Origin: Bradyrhizobium erythrophlei | GTDB taxonomy: Bacteria > Pseudomonadota > Alphaproteobacteria > Rhizobiales > Xanthobacteraceae | Direction of reading: 5' to 3' | Length of the DNA: 64,000 nucleotides | Assembly (NCBI GenBank): GCA_900129675.1 | Contig: FSRD01000003.1 | Span: 992,001-1,056,000, forward strand | Shown here: positions 43,458-51,682 of the stretch, piece by piece | Numbering within the stretch: the stretch's first letter is position 1 | Layout: every line of letters starts with the position of its first letter | The notes under the pieces: model-generated | What the model was told of the DNA's origin: nothing | What the model saw: the letters and a program-made list of their open reading frames with translations, nothing else | Database searches by the model: none | Program-made: the position numbers and the translations under genes

Positions 43458-44183
43458 ATGATCCGCAAGTCGACCAGCAAGGCCACCGATCAGGCCGCCG
43501 CAAGCCGCAAACCGAATTTGCGGGAGGCGATCCTTGCCGCCGCGGAGGAGCTGTTCTCGACCAACGGCTTTAACGCCGTGTCGGTTCGCGACATTGCGCA
43601 GGCCGCCGGCGCCAATCCCGGCAGCGTGACCTATCACTTCAAGACCAAGGACGGTCTGCTGCTGGAGATCTACAGGCGCCATTGCGGGCCGATGAACCGC
43701 AGACGCTCCGAATTGCTGGCGGCCGCCAGACGGGTTCGCGATCTGCAGGACAGGCTGGAGGCGATCGTCCGCGCCTTTGTGCTGCCCGCCTTCTCTTCAG
43801 GCAGCGATCTCGCGGGTGGGGGCGCGCGGTTCACGCGGCTGCGCGCCGTCATGTCGGCCGAGGGCAACGAAGTTGCGCGCAAGATCATCGCGCAGACCTT
43901 TGACGACACCAGCCACGCCTTCATCGACGCGATCCACGAAAGCCTGCCGCATGTCCCGCGTACCGAGATCGTCTGGCGCAGCCATTTCCTGCTCGGCGCG
44001 CTCTATTACACGCTGGTGACGCCCGAACGCGTCTCGCGCCTGTCGCGCGGCAGCGCCGATGGCGGCGATGCGGGAAATGCGATCGAGCAGCTGGTGCGGG
44101 CGACAGTCGCCTCATTCCAGGCGCCCCCGCTCGATCAGCCGGCGCCCGCGCGGCGCCGGTCTGCAGATCATCCGAAGACTTAA
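43458..44183 (+). CDS. TetR-family transcriptional regulator
   Basis: A 241-residue regulator. The helix-turn-helix is at about residues 19-62 (AILAAAEELFSTNGF, VRDIAQAAGANPGSVTYHF). The C-terminal domain matches TetR members with a conserved ligand pocket region but gives no ligand. ATG 43458 sits directly after a palindromic operator. It precedes the aromatic-acid operon on the same strand with a 193-bp gap to the first enzyme, and is the likely local repressor. Confidence 0.87.
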   Translation: MIRKSTSKATDQAAASRKPNLREAILAAAEELFSTNGFNAVSVRDIAQAAGANPGSVTYHFKTKDGLLLEIYRRHCGPMNRRRSELLAAARRVRDLQDRLEAIVRAFVLPAFSSGSDLAGGGARFTRLRAVMSAEGNEVARKIIAQTFDDTSHAFIDAIHESLPHVPRTEIVWRSHFLLGALYYTLVTPERVSRLSRGSADGGDAGNAIEQLVRATVASFQAPPLDQPAPARRRSADHPKT

Positions 44184-44258
44184 GGCCGAACGCCGCCGGC
44201 GTGATTACCGAAGCCATCCCTTGAACCAGGTTGCATGCGCGAGGAAGGAGACATTGCC

Positions 44259-44366
44259 ATGAGCACATTGCCGTCCCACGACGCAGCATGGCCGACTCCT
44301 ACGACAATTTGCGGTGACGCCGGGATGGAAACGGGGGCGGATCCAAGATGGCGAACTTCGAACTGA
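44259..44366 (+). CDS. Small open frame with strong ribosome site ahead of the aromatic operon
   Basis: A 35-codon frame starting MSTLPSHDAAWPTPT. AAGGAG at 44245-44250 lies eight bases before ATG 44259, stronger than the site of the next gene. It stops 10 bp before the LigI-like start at 44377. It may be a leader peptide, a small protein, or a remnant. No homologue recognised. Confidence 0.35.
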   Translation: MSTLPSHDAAWPTPTTICGDAGMETGADPRWRTSN

Positions 44367-44376
44367 GAGAGGCCGA

Positions 44377-45339
44377 ATGAACAGGCGAGAATATTTGCGT
44401 ATGTTGGCCGGCCTCGCCGGCGCGGCCGCCATGGCGTCGGAGGCCCGTGGGCAAAGCGAGGCGCCGAAGCCTATTCCTTCGATAGCGCCGCCCGATCCGA
44501 ATACAAAGGTTCCGGACTTCAAGCTGCCGCCAAAGTCCTGCGACACCCACACGCACATCTTCGGGCCGGCCAGCACATATCCCTTCGCCGCCAATCGTCC
44601 CTACAACCCGCCCGAAGCGCCGCTGGAAGCCTTTCGCGCGCTGCACCAGAAAATCGGCGTCGAGCGCTGCGTGATCGTCAATGCGACGGTCCACGGCACG
44701 GATAACCGGGTGGTGACGGATGCGATTGCGCAAAGCGGCGGCGCCTACAAGGGGATCGCGAACGTCAACGACGAGATGTCCGACAAGGAACTCGAGGGGC
44801 TGGACAAGGCCGGCATTCGCGGCTGCCGCTTCGCATTCCTGAAGCGCCTCGGCGGCGTCGGCGACATGGCGAAGTTCAACCGCATCGTTCATCGCGTCGC
44901 CGAACTTGGCTGGCACGTCGATGTCTATTTCGAGCCCGGCACCATCGGCGAATTCGCGCCGACCTTAAGCGTGCTGCCGACCAGCTATGTCATCGACCAC
45001 ATGGGGACCACGCTCGCCGCCAAAGGCCTCGACGATCCCTCGTTCCAGGCGCTGCTCGACCTGCAAGCCAAGGACGAAAAATGCTGGGTCAAGATATCAG
45101 GCCTGGAACGGGCTTCCGCCGGCGGCAGGCCGTTCCATGATTCCGTGCCGTTTGCCAAAAAGCTGATCGATAACGCGCCCGATCGCGTGCTCTGGGGTAC
45201 CGATTGGCCGCATCCGAACGTCAAGATCATGCCGAACGACGGCGAGATCGTTGATCTGATCCCGCTCTACGCGCCGGATCCGGCGGTGCGACAAAAGCTT
45301 CTCGTCGAAAATCCCGCCAAACTGTTCAAGTTCACCTGA
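44377..45339 (+). CDS. LigI-like amidohydrolase (2-pyrone-4,6-dicarboxylate hydrolase family) with Tat-type signal
   Basis: A 320-residue amidohydrolase-2 protein. Residues 1-25 (MNRREYLRMLAGLAGAAAMA) look like a twin-arginine signal peptide, so the enzyme may be exported folded. The TIM-barrel metal motif is DTHTHIFGP, with IDHMG and GTDWPHPN further on. The subfamily includes LigI, which hydrolyses 2-pyrone-4,6-dicarboxylate to 4-oxalomesaconate. The next gene, 2 bp after the stop, is a paralogue without a signal. Enzymatic assignment is by family and context. Confidence 0.8.
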   Translation: MNRREYLRMLAGLAGAAAMASEARGQSEAPKPIPSIAPPDPNTKVPDFKLPPKSCDTHTHIFGPASTYPFAANRPYNPPEAPLEAFRALHQKIGVERCVIVNATVHGTDNRVVTDAIAQSGGAYKGIANVNDEMSDKELEGLDKAGIRGCRFAFLKRLGGVGDMAKFNRIVHRVAELGWHVDVYFEPGTIGEFAPTLSVLPTSYVIDHMGTTLAAKGLDDPSFQALLDLQAKDEKCWVKISGLERASAGGRPFHDSVPFAKKLIDNAPDRVLWGTDWPHPNVKIMPNDGEIVDLIPLYAPDPAVRQKLLVENPAKLFKFT

Positions 45340-45341
45340 CC

Positions 45342-46223
45342 ATGCTCAAGCCGACCATTCCCGGACCTGATCCGGATACGAAAACCCCGAAATTCAAATT
45401 GCCGCCGCTGGCCTGCGATGCGCATTGCCACATCTTCGGACCGCACGCGAAATATCCCTACGCTGTGGATCGGCCTTACACGCCTCCCGATGCGGGGTTG
45501 GAGGACTTTCGGGCGTTGCACGCCAAGCTCGGTGTCGGCCGCGCCGTCATCGTCAATGCCAGCGTGCACGGTACCGACAACCGGGTCGCGCTCGATGCGA
45601 TCGCCGCCAGCAACGGCGCCTACCGCGCCGTCGCCAATATCGACGAGAACATCACCGAGCGCGAATTGCGCGTGCTTCACGACGGCGGCTTTCGCGGCTG
45701 CCGGTTCAACTTCGTCCGGCATCTCGGCGGCGTTCCCGACATGCGGGTGTTTGACCGGGTGGTGCAGATGATCGCGCCGCTGGGCTGGCACGTCGATCTG
45801 CACTTCGACGCCATCGACCTCCCTGAGTATGCCAAAATGCTGGCGCGGCTTCCGGTGCGTTACACCATCGATCATATGGGCCGGGTGAAGGCGTCGGACG
45901 GCCTCGATCAGCTTCCGTTCAGGACATTGATCGAGCTGATGCAGCGTGACGAAAAATGCTGGGTCAAGGTTTGCGGCAGCGAGCGGGTATCCTCCGCCGG
46001 TCCGCCCTTCGTCGATGCGGTGCCGTTCGCGCGGCGCATCGTCGAGACGGCGCCGGATAGGGTGATCTGGGGCACCGATTGGCCGCATCCCAACGTCAAG
46101 GTGATGCCGAATGACGGCGACCTGGTCGACCTCGTTCCCCTGTTCGCGCCGGAGCCGGAGCTTCAGGAAAAGCTGCTGGTCGGCAATCCCGCCCGGCTCT
46201 TCGAATTCGGAACGGGACAATGA
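45342..46223 (+). CDS. LigI-like amidohydrolase, cytoplasmic paralogue
   Basis: A 293-residue paralogue of the preceding gene, alike throughout (DAHCHIFGP, NASVHGTDNRVALDAI, IDHMGRV, GTDWPHPNVKVMPND) but without the signal peptide. It starts two bases after the upstream stop. It probably hydrolyses 2-pyrone-4,6-dicarboxylate or a related lactone in the cytoplasm, feeding the hydratase encoded at 46486. Its stop overlaps the next small gene in an ATGA. Confidence 0.82.
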   Translation: MLKPTIPGPDPDTKTPKFKLPPLACDAHCHIFGPHAKYPYAVDRPYTPPDAGLEDFRALHAKLGVGRAVIVNASVHGTDNRVALDAIAASNGAYRAVANIDENITERELRVLHDGGFRGCRFNFVRHLGGVPDMRVFDRVVQMIAPLGWHVDLHFDAIDLPEYAKMLARLPVRYTIDHMGRVKASDGLDQLPFRTLIELMQRDEKCWVKVCGSERVSSAGPPFVDAVPFARRIVETAPDRVIWGTDWPHPNVKVMPNDGDLVDLVPLFAPEPELQEKLLVGNPARLFEFGTGQ

Positions 46224-46423
46224 CTGCTTTGGCGATGGAAACGCGGCGGACCACGGCGTGGTGGAAGGTCTGGGTTCAGGTCCTGATCGCGATGGCGATC
46301 GGCATTGCACTCGGAATCGGCAACGCGGTGACCATCGTGATCGCCAAATGGGAAGACGCGCTCGATGAGCGGCGTATGCAGCGGGTCTTGAATGGAGAAG
46401 CCTTGCCCGCGGCCGTGGTGTAG
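46220..46423 (+). CDS. Small single-pass membrane protein
   Basis: A 67-residue frame whose ATG overlaps the preceding stop (ATGA at 46220-46223), implying coupled translation. One hydrophobic segment spans about residues 16-42 (VWVQVLIAMAIGIALGIG). This segment resembles the first helix of dicarboxylate/cation symporters, so it could be a remnant of a carrier. No function known. Confidence 0.5.
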   Translation: MTALAMETRRTTAWWKVWVQVLIAMAIGIALGIGNAVTIVIAKWEDALDERRMQRVLNGEALPAAVV

Positions 46424-46485
46424 CATCGATCGCCTGCCCAAGGATCTGTCGCTGAAATTCCAACCAAAAGGGGAGTTTGCATCCC

Positions 46486-47199
46486 ATGAAGACCGGACTT
46501 GTTGTGTCAGCCCATCCCGGAGATTTCGTCTGGCGCGCCGGCGGCGCCATCGCGCTTCACGTCAAGAAGGGCTATCGCGTCAAGATCGTGTGCCTGGCAT
46601 TCGGCGAACGCGGTGAATCCCAGTTCGCCTGGAAGCAGCCGGGCATGACGCTCGACAAGGTCAAGGCCGGCCGCAAGGACGAGGCGGAGCGGGCGGCGGC
46701 TTCACTCGGCGCCGAGATCGAATTCTTCGATGCTGGCGATTATCCGCTGCGGCTGACGGACGCCCATATGGAGCGGCTGATCGACATCTACCGCGAAACC
46801 AACCCGAGTTTTGTTCTCACGCATTCGCTGGAAGATCCCTACAACGTCGATCACCCGGCAGCTACGGCCTATGCGCAGGAGGCGCGGATCGTGGCGCAGG
46901 CGATGGGGCACAAGCCGCAAGCCGAGTACAGTTACAACGCCCCGCCGGTGTTCCTGTTCGAGCCGCATCAACCGGAGATGTGCAATTTCAAGCCGCAGGT
47001 GATCCTCAACATCGACGAGGTCTGGGATATCAAGCGCAAGACGTTTGAGATTCTCGCCGCGCAAAAGCACCTGTGGGCCTACTATGAGCGCGTCGCGCTG
47101 CAACGCGGCATGCAGGGTGGCCGCAACTCGGGCAAGGCCATGACCTATGGCGAGGCCTATCAACGGCTGTTCCCGATGGCATTGGAGGAACTGGCATGA
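46486..47199 (+). CDS. galB: GalB-like 4-oxalomesaconate hydratase (PIG-L fold)
   Basis: A 237-residue PIG-L/LmbE-fold protein. The usual AHPDD zinc motif reads AHPGDFVWRAGG, keeping the ligating His and second Asp. The match to the Pseudomonas putida GalB hydratase is strong as I recall it (FVWRAGGAIALH, LSFGERGES-like, DPYNVDHP, FEPHQPE, VALQRGMQ). It hydrates 4-oxalomesaconate to 4-carboxy-4-hydroxy-2-oxoadipate. AAAGGGGAG precedes ATG 46486. The ATGA overlap at 47196-47199 couples it to the aldolase gene. Confidence 0.85.
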   Translation: MKTGLVVSAHPGDFVWRAGGAIALHVKKGYRVKIVCLAFGERGESQFAWKQPGMTLDKVKAGRKDEAERAAASLGAEIEFFDAGDYPLRLTDAHMERLIDIYRETNPSFVLTHSLEDPYNVDHPAATAYAQEARIVAQAMGHKPQAEYSYNAPPVFLFEPHQPEMCNFKPQVILNIDEVWDIKRKTFEILAAQKHLWAYYERVALQRGMQGGRNSGKAMTYGEAYQRLFPMALEELA

Positions 47200-47888
47200 A
47201 GACCGTCGTTGTCCGCAACATCAAGCGAACCGATGCCGATCTGGTCAAACGGCTCGGCGCGCTCGGCACCGCCACCGTGCACGAAGCCTATGGCCGCTTC
47301 GGCCTGATGAAGCCCTATCTGCGCCCGGTATGGACCGGCGCCGAGGCCGCGGGCACCGCGATCACCGTGCTGGCGCATCCCGGCGACAACTGGATGATCC
47401 ATGTCGCGGTCGAACAGTGCAAGCCCGGCGACATCCTGGTGGTCGGCTGCAGCGCCGATAACACCGACGGCATGTTCGGCGATCTGCTGGCGACCTCGCT
47501 GATGGCGCGCGGCGTCACCGGACTCGTGATCGACGCCGGCGCGCGCGATGCAAAGTCGCTGCGCGAAATGGGCTTTCCGGTATGGTCGAAGGCGATCTCC
47601 GCCAAGGGCACGGTGAAGGCGACGCTCGGCGCCGTCAACGTGCCCGTGGTCTGCGCCGGGATCAACGTGATGCCGGGCGATGCCGTGATCGCCGATGACG
47701 ACGGCGTCGTGGTGGTCAGGCGACGGGATGCAGCCGACGTCGTGGCGAAGGGCGAAAAGCGCCATGCCGACGAGGAGGGCAAGCGCAAGCAGCTCGCGGC
47801 GGGCGTGCTCGGGCTCGACATGTACAATATGCGCGAGCCGCTCGCGAAGGCGGGCCTCGTCTATATCGACGAGCCGGAGGAGGACTGA
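47196..47888 (+). CDS. ligK: LigK-like 4-carboxy-4-hydroxy-2-oxoadipate aldolase
   Basis: A 230-residue RraA-fold class II aldolase. It cleaves 4-carboxy-4-hydroxy-2-oxoadipate to pyruvate and oxaloacetate, the last step of protocatechuate and gallate 4,5-cleavage. The core motif is VIDAGARDAKSLREMGFPVW, with the metal/phosphate residues, and GDLLATSLMARGV. The family-typical N-terminus is VVVRNIKRTDADLVKRLG. It starts inside the galB stop. The order hydratase then aldolase matches known lig/gal clusters. Confidence 0.87.
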   Translation: MKTVVVRNIKRTDADLVKRLGALGTATVHEAYGRFGLMKPYLRPVWTGAEAAGTAITVLAHPGDNWMIHVAVEQCKPGDILVVGCSADNTDGMFGDLLATSLMARGVTGLVIDAGARDAKSLREMGFPVWSKAISAKGTVKATLGAVNVPVVCAGINVMPGDAVIADDDGVVVVRRRDAADVVAKGEKRHADEEGKRKQLAAGVLGLDMYNMREPLAKAGLVYIDEPEED

Positions 47889-47889
47889 G

Positions 47890-48741
47890 GTGGCGATGCG
47901 CCTGCGCACGCTGCTCGGCGACCATCCCGGCACGTCGGCGCTGAAGAGCGGTTCGATCAAATCCGATTTGGTCGAATTTGACTTCGTCGACTATTCGCCG
48001 ACCAACAAGGGTTTTAAGCCCATGGTCCGCGAAGCGGCGTTCGACGTCTCGGAGATGGCGATCGTCACCTATCTGATGGCGAAAAGTGTTGGCAAGCCGA
48101 TGGTGCTGCTGCCGAACGTGGTGGTGGCGCGGTTTCAGCATGGCCACGCGCTGTATAATGCGAGGCGGGGAACGCTGAGGCCGGCCGATTTGAACGGCAA
48201 GCGCGTCGGCATCCGCTCCTTCACAACCACCACCGGCGCCTGGCTGCGCGGCATTTTAGCCAATGATTACGGCGTCGATCTTGGTTCGATCGACTGGGTC
48301 ACCTTCGAGGACGCCCATGTTGCCGAGTTCAGGGATACGACCAAGCGAGCGCCGGCGGGCAAGCAAATCATCCAGATGCTGATCGACGGCGAACTCGATG
48401 CAGTGCTCGGCGAGAAATCGGAACATCCGGACCTGAAGCCGCTATTTCCGGATGCCGAAGGCGAAGAAAAAGCCTGGTTCGCCAAACACGGCGTGGTGCC
48501 GATCAACCATATGGTTGTCGTGAGGCAGGAATTATCCGACAGACATCCTGACGCCGTGCGGGAAGTGCATCGGCTGCTCCAGGAGTCCGCCAAGGGCTCT
48601 GCCGCCGCGCCGGGTTTCAATGCAAATGACATCCACCGCTCGCTGGAAATGATCATCGGATATACCGCGCAGCAAGGGTTGATTCCCCGGGCCTACGCCG
48701 TCGATGAGTTGTTCGATAATGTGACGCGGGCGTTACGTTAA
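47890..48741 (+). CDS. 4,5-dihydroxyphthalate decarboxylase-like protein
   Basis: About 283 residues of the periplasmic-binding-protein fold without a signal peptide, of the branch that contains 4,5-dihydroxyphthalate decarboxylase (Pht5). The conserved FDVSEMAIVTYLMAKSVGKP and FTTTTGAWLRGILANDYGVD regions fit that family. If active it would make protocatechuate from 4,5-dihydroxyphthalate. GTG 47890 is six bases after GGAGG and is preferred; ATG 47896 is the alternative. Decarboxylase function is inferred from family and neighbours. Confidence 0.7.
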   Translation: MAMRLRTLLGDHPGTSALKSGSIKSDLVEFDFVDYSPTNKGFKPMVREAAFDVSEMAIVTYLMAKSVGKPMVLLPNVVVARFQHGHALYNARRGTLRPADLNGKRVGIRSFTTTTGAWLRGILANDYGVDLGSIDWVTFEDAHVAEFRDTTKRAPAGKQIIQMLIDGELDAVLGEKSEHPDLKPLFPDAEGEEKAWFAKHGVVPINHMVVVRQELSDRHPDAVREVHRLLQESAKGSAAAPGFNANDIHRSLEMIIGYTAQQGLIPRAYAVDELFDNVTRALR

Positions 48742-48753
48742 GGAGAACCGCCA

Positions 48754-49704
48754 ATGAACCCGGAGCCGATCTTCGATCTCGCCCATCTCGGCCACATGGA
48801 ATTGCTGACGCCGAAGCCCGACGAGAGCGAAAAGTTCTTCGTCGACGTCATGGGCATGACGATCAGCGGCAGGAAGGGCGAGTCGGTCTATCTGCGCGGC
48901 TGGGACGATTACGAGCGCTATTCGCTCAAGCTCACCGCATCGAAGACCTCGGGCATGGAGCATATGGCGCTGCGCGCTCGCAGCCCGCAGGCGCTGGAGC
49001 GCCGGGTTGCCGCGCTCAAGGGTTCCGGCTTCGACATCGGTTGGATCGATGGCGACATGGGGCAGGGACCGGCGTTCCGCTGCCGGGATCCCGACGGCCA
49101 TATCGTCGAACTCTATTACGAGACCGAATGGTATCAGGCGCCGCCGGAACTAAAGCCCGCGCTGAAGAACCAGGCGCAGCGCTTTCCCGCGCGCGGCGTC
49201 AATGTCCGGCGGCTCGATCACCTCAATTGCCTGGCCGTCGACATCAAGGCCAACCGCATCTTCTTCGAAAAATATCTGGGCTGCCGGCTGACCGAGCAGA
49301 TCGTGCTCAATGACGGCACCGAAGCCGCGATGTGGATGACGATGTCGAACAAGAGCTACGACTTCGCCTATTCGCATGACCGTTCGAATGTGCCCGGCCG
49401 TTTCCACCACATCACCTACGCGCTCGACAGCCGCGAGGAAATCCTGCGTGCCGCCGACATCTTTCTGGAGAACGGCGTCTATATCGAGACCGGCCCGCAC
49501 AAGCATGCGATCCAGCAGACCTTCTTCCTCTACGTCTACGAGCCCGGCGGCAACCGCGTCGAAGTCGCCAATGCCGGCGCCCGCCTGATCCTGGCGCCGG
49601 ACTGGAAGCCGATCGTGTGGACCGAGGAAGAGCGCAAGAAGGGCCAGGCGTGGGGCCTGAAGACGATCGAGTCGTTTCACACGCATGGGACGCCGCCGGT
49701 GTGA
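48754..49704 (+). CDS. XylE-family extradiol (catechol 2,3-) dioxygenase
   Basis: A 316-residue two-domain VOC-fold dioxygenase. Iron ligands are visible in the C-terminal domain: His in RRLDHLN, His in GRFHHITY, and Glu in GNRVEVAN. The catalytic His (AYSHD) and Tyr (FFLYVYEPGG) are also matched to XylE. It has a good ribosome site (AAGGAGAA). It is the last gene of the operon. Sequence alone suggests catechol-type substrates, but the downstream enzymes beside it act on carboxylated ring-cleavage products. Confidence 0.85.
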   Translation: MNPEPIFDLAHLGHMELLTPKPDESEKFFVDVMGMTISGRKGESVYLRGWDDYERYSLKLTASKTSGMEHMALRARSPQALERRVAALKGSGFDIGWIDGDMGQGPAFRCRDPDGHIVELYYETEWYQAPPELKPALKNQAQRFPARGVNVRRLDHLNCLAVDIKANRIFFEKYLGCRLTEQIVLNDGTEAAMWMTMSNKSYDFAYSHDRSNVPGRFHHITYALDSREEILRAADIFLENGVYIETGPHKHAIQQTFFLYVYEPGGNRVEVANAGARLILAPDWKPIVWTEEERKKGQAWGLKTIESFHTHGTPPV

Positions 49705-50030
49705 GAGAGAGTTGAGGAATTACGGTTCCGCTCTGCCGTGAACAATGGTGGGCTAATGGCGGCCGACGCCGCAGCCTCCTTTGAGTCAGCCGTGATGGCC
49801 CCGAGACCATCCTCGGATCGCCCGAACACCTGCTTATATTTTTCCGTGACGCTCGTGCCGGTCACCGGCGACAACAAGCCACCGGAAGTCTTGCGCTACC
49901 GGCAGGTCTATCTGTCGTCCCGGCAGTAGCGGCGGACACCGAGCGGCAGCCGTTGCCGGGTCCCAAACCGCGCCAAAAACGTGATAGCCATGTTGGTTAT
50001 CGCGGGCGCGGTTCGGGGAGGGAACGGCTG
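49705..50030. other. Intergenic region after the aromatic operon
   Basis: A 326-bp stretch before the permease. Short frames exist on both strands (for example 49738-49929 plus) but lack ribosome sites and recognisable domains. I see no clear terminator. Confidence 0.4.
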
Positions 50031-51521
50031 TTGGCAAACCTTTGGGCCCGGAAGTCCGCGGCGGAATTGTTGCAGGAGCTTGCGCTTGGGGACAGCGACG
50101 CGGAGGTGCATCCGCTGAAGCGATCATTGTCCGCGCTCAACCTCGTCGCGATCGGCATCGGCGGAATTATCGGCGCGGGCATCTTCGTCCTGACCGGGCA
50201 TGCCGCGGCGACGAACGCCGGGCCAGCGGTGACGCTGTCGTTTCTGCTCGGTGCGGTCGCCTGTGCATTCGCCGGGCTTTGCTACGCCGAGATGGCGTCG
50301 ACCGTTCCGATCAGCGGCAGTGCCTATACCTACGCCTATGCGACGCTTGGCGAGCTGATGGCGTGGATCATCGGCTGGGACCTCATCCTCGAATACGCGG
50401 TCGGCGCTGTGACGGTTGCGATCGGATGGTCGGGCTATGTCGTCAGCTTCGCCAGGGATTTTGGTCTCGATTTGCCGTCGCGGCTGGTTTCGTCCCCGCT
50501 GAGCTTTGACGACAAGACGCACGCTTGGTCGTCGACCGGTGCGATTTTCAACGTCCCGGCGATGCTCATCATCGTTCTCGTGACGGCGCTGCTGGTGGTG
50601 GGCATCCGCGAGTCGGCGCGCTTCAACGGCTTTGTCGTCGCGGTCAAGCTGACGGTCATCGCGCTCTTCATTATTTGTACGGCTTCGTCGGTGACGTCAG
50701 CGAACTGGGTTACGTCAAGCAATCCCAATGGTGCATTCATCCCGCCGAACGCCGGCCCGGGCACCTATGGCTGGTCAGGCGTGATCCGCGGCGCGGCCGT
50801 GGTGTTCTTTGCCTATATCGGTTTCGACGCGGTTTCGGCCACGGCGCAGGAAGCGCGGACACCGCAGCGCGATATGCCGATCGGAATTCTGGGCTCGCTT
50901 GTCATCTGTACCGTCCTCTACGTCGCGGTTGGTTTTGTGCTGACCGGGATCGTACCGTTCGATCGCTTGAACGTTCCCGATCCGATTGCGGTTGGCGTCG
51001 ATGCCGCCGGGGTCGGATGGCTGTCGCCGCTGATCAAGCTCGGCATCCTGTTCGGGCTGACGTCGGTTATTCTGGTCAGCCTGCTGCCGCAGCCGCGGAT
51101 TTTTCGCGCCATGGCGCATGACGGATTGCTGCCGCCGATTGCCGCGAAAATTCACCCCCGGTTCCGGACGCCTTATGTCTCCACCATCGGCTGCGGAATT
51201 GTCGTCGCGGTTCTCGCCGGCCTGTTGCCGATCGGCCTCGTCGGCGAGCTCGTCAGCATTGGAACGCTGTTCGCATTCGCCGTGGTTTCGATCGGCACGC
51301 TGGTGCTGCGGTTTGTCGAGCCGGAGCTCGTCCGTCCGTTTCGATCTCCGGCGATCTGGTTGGTGGCGCCGGCCGGCGCCGCCATCTCCATTTTTTTGAT
51401 GGTCAGCCTGCCGCTGGATACCTGGATCAGATTGGCGGTCTGGCTTGCGGTCGGGCTGGCCATTTATTTCGCGTACGGGTCCCGGCACAGCATGAAGGCA
51501 AACCGCCGTTCGCAGATGTGA
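50031..51521 (+). CDS. APC-family cationic amino-acid permease
   Basis: About 496 residues with twelve or more helices. The opening NLVAIGIGGIIGAGIFVLTG and the ARTPQRDMPIGILGSLVIC region are diagnostic of the YfnA/CAT branch of APC permeases. TTG 50031 is preferred because GGGGAGGGA lies nine bases upstream and the sequence LANLWARKSAAEL matches the usual N-terminus; an upstream GTG/ATG opening at 49953 is less likely. It stands alone. Substrate probably a cationic or neutral amino acid. Confidence 0.86.
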   Translation: MANLWARKSAAELLQELALGDSDAEVHPLKRSLSALNLVAIGIGGIIGAGIFVLTGHAAATNAGPAVTLSFLLGAVACAFAGLCYAEMASTVPISGSAYTYAYATLGELMAWIIGWDLILEYAVGAVTVAIGWSGYVVSFARDFGLDLPSRLVSSPLSFDDKTHAWSSTGAIFNVPAMLIIVLVTALLVVGIRESARFNGFVVAVKLTVIALFIICTASSVTSANWVTSSNPNGAFIPPNAGPGTYGWSGVIRGAAVVFFAYIGFDAVSATAQEARTPQRDMPIGILGSLVICTVLYVAVGFVLTGIVPFDRLNVPDPIAVGVDAAGVGWLSPLIKLGILFGLTSVILVSLLPQPRIFRAMAHDGLLPPIAAKIHPRFRTPYVSTIGCGIVVAVLAGLLPIGLVGELVSIGTLFAFAVVSIGTLVLRFVEPELVRPFRSPAIWLVAPAGAAISIFLMVSLPLDTWIRLAVWLAVGLAIYFAYGSRHSMKANRRSQM

Positions 51522-51682
51522 AAATTGCTTCCGCAGTCTGGCGACAGCAAGATTCCATCACGTCCGAATGCCATCACCGCTGCGCTGTGATCGGGGGACT
51601 AACCAAATCCGGCAGAATGCCCATATTTTCTGCACAGACGGGTGGAATAAATCTATCCTCGTCCGTTTCGAAAGGTGCGCAT

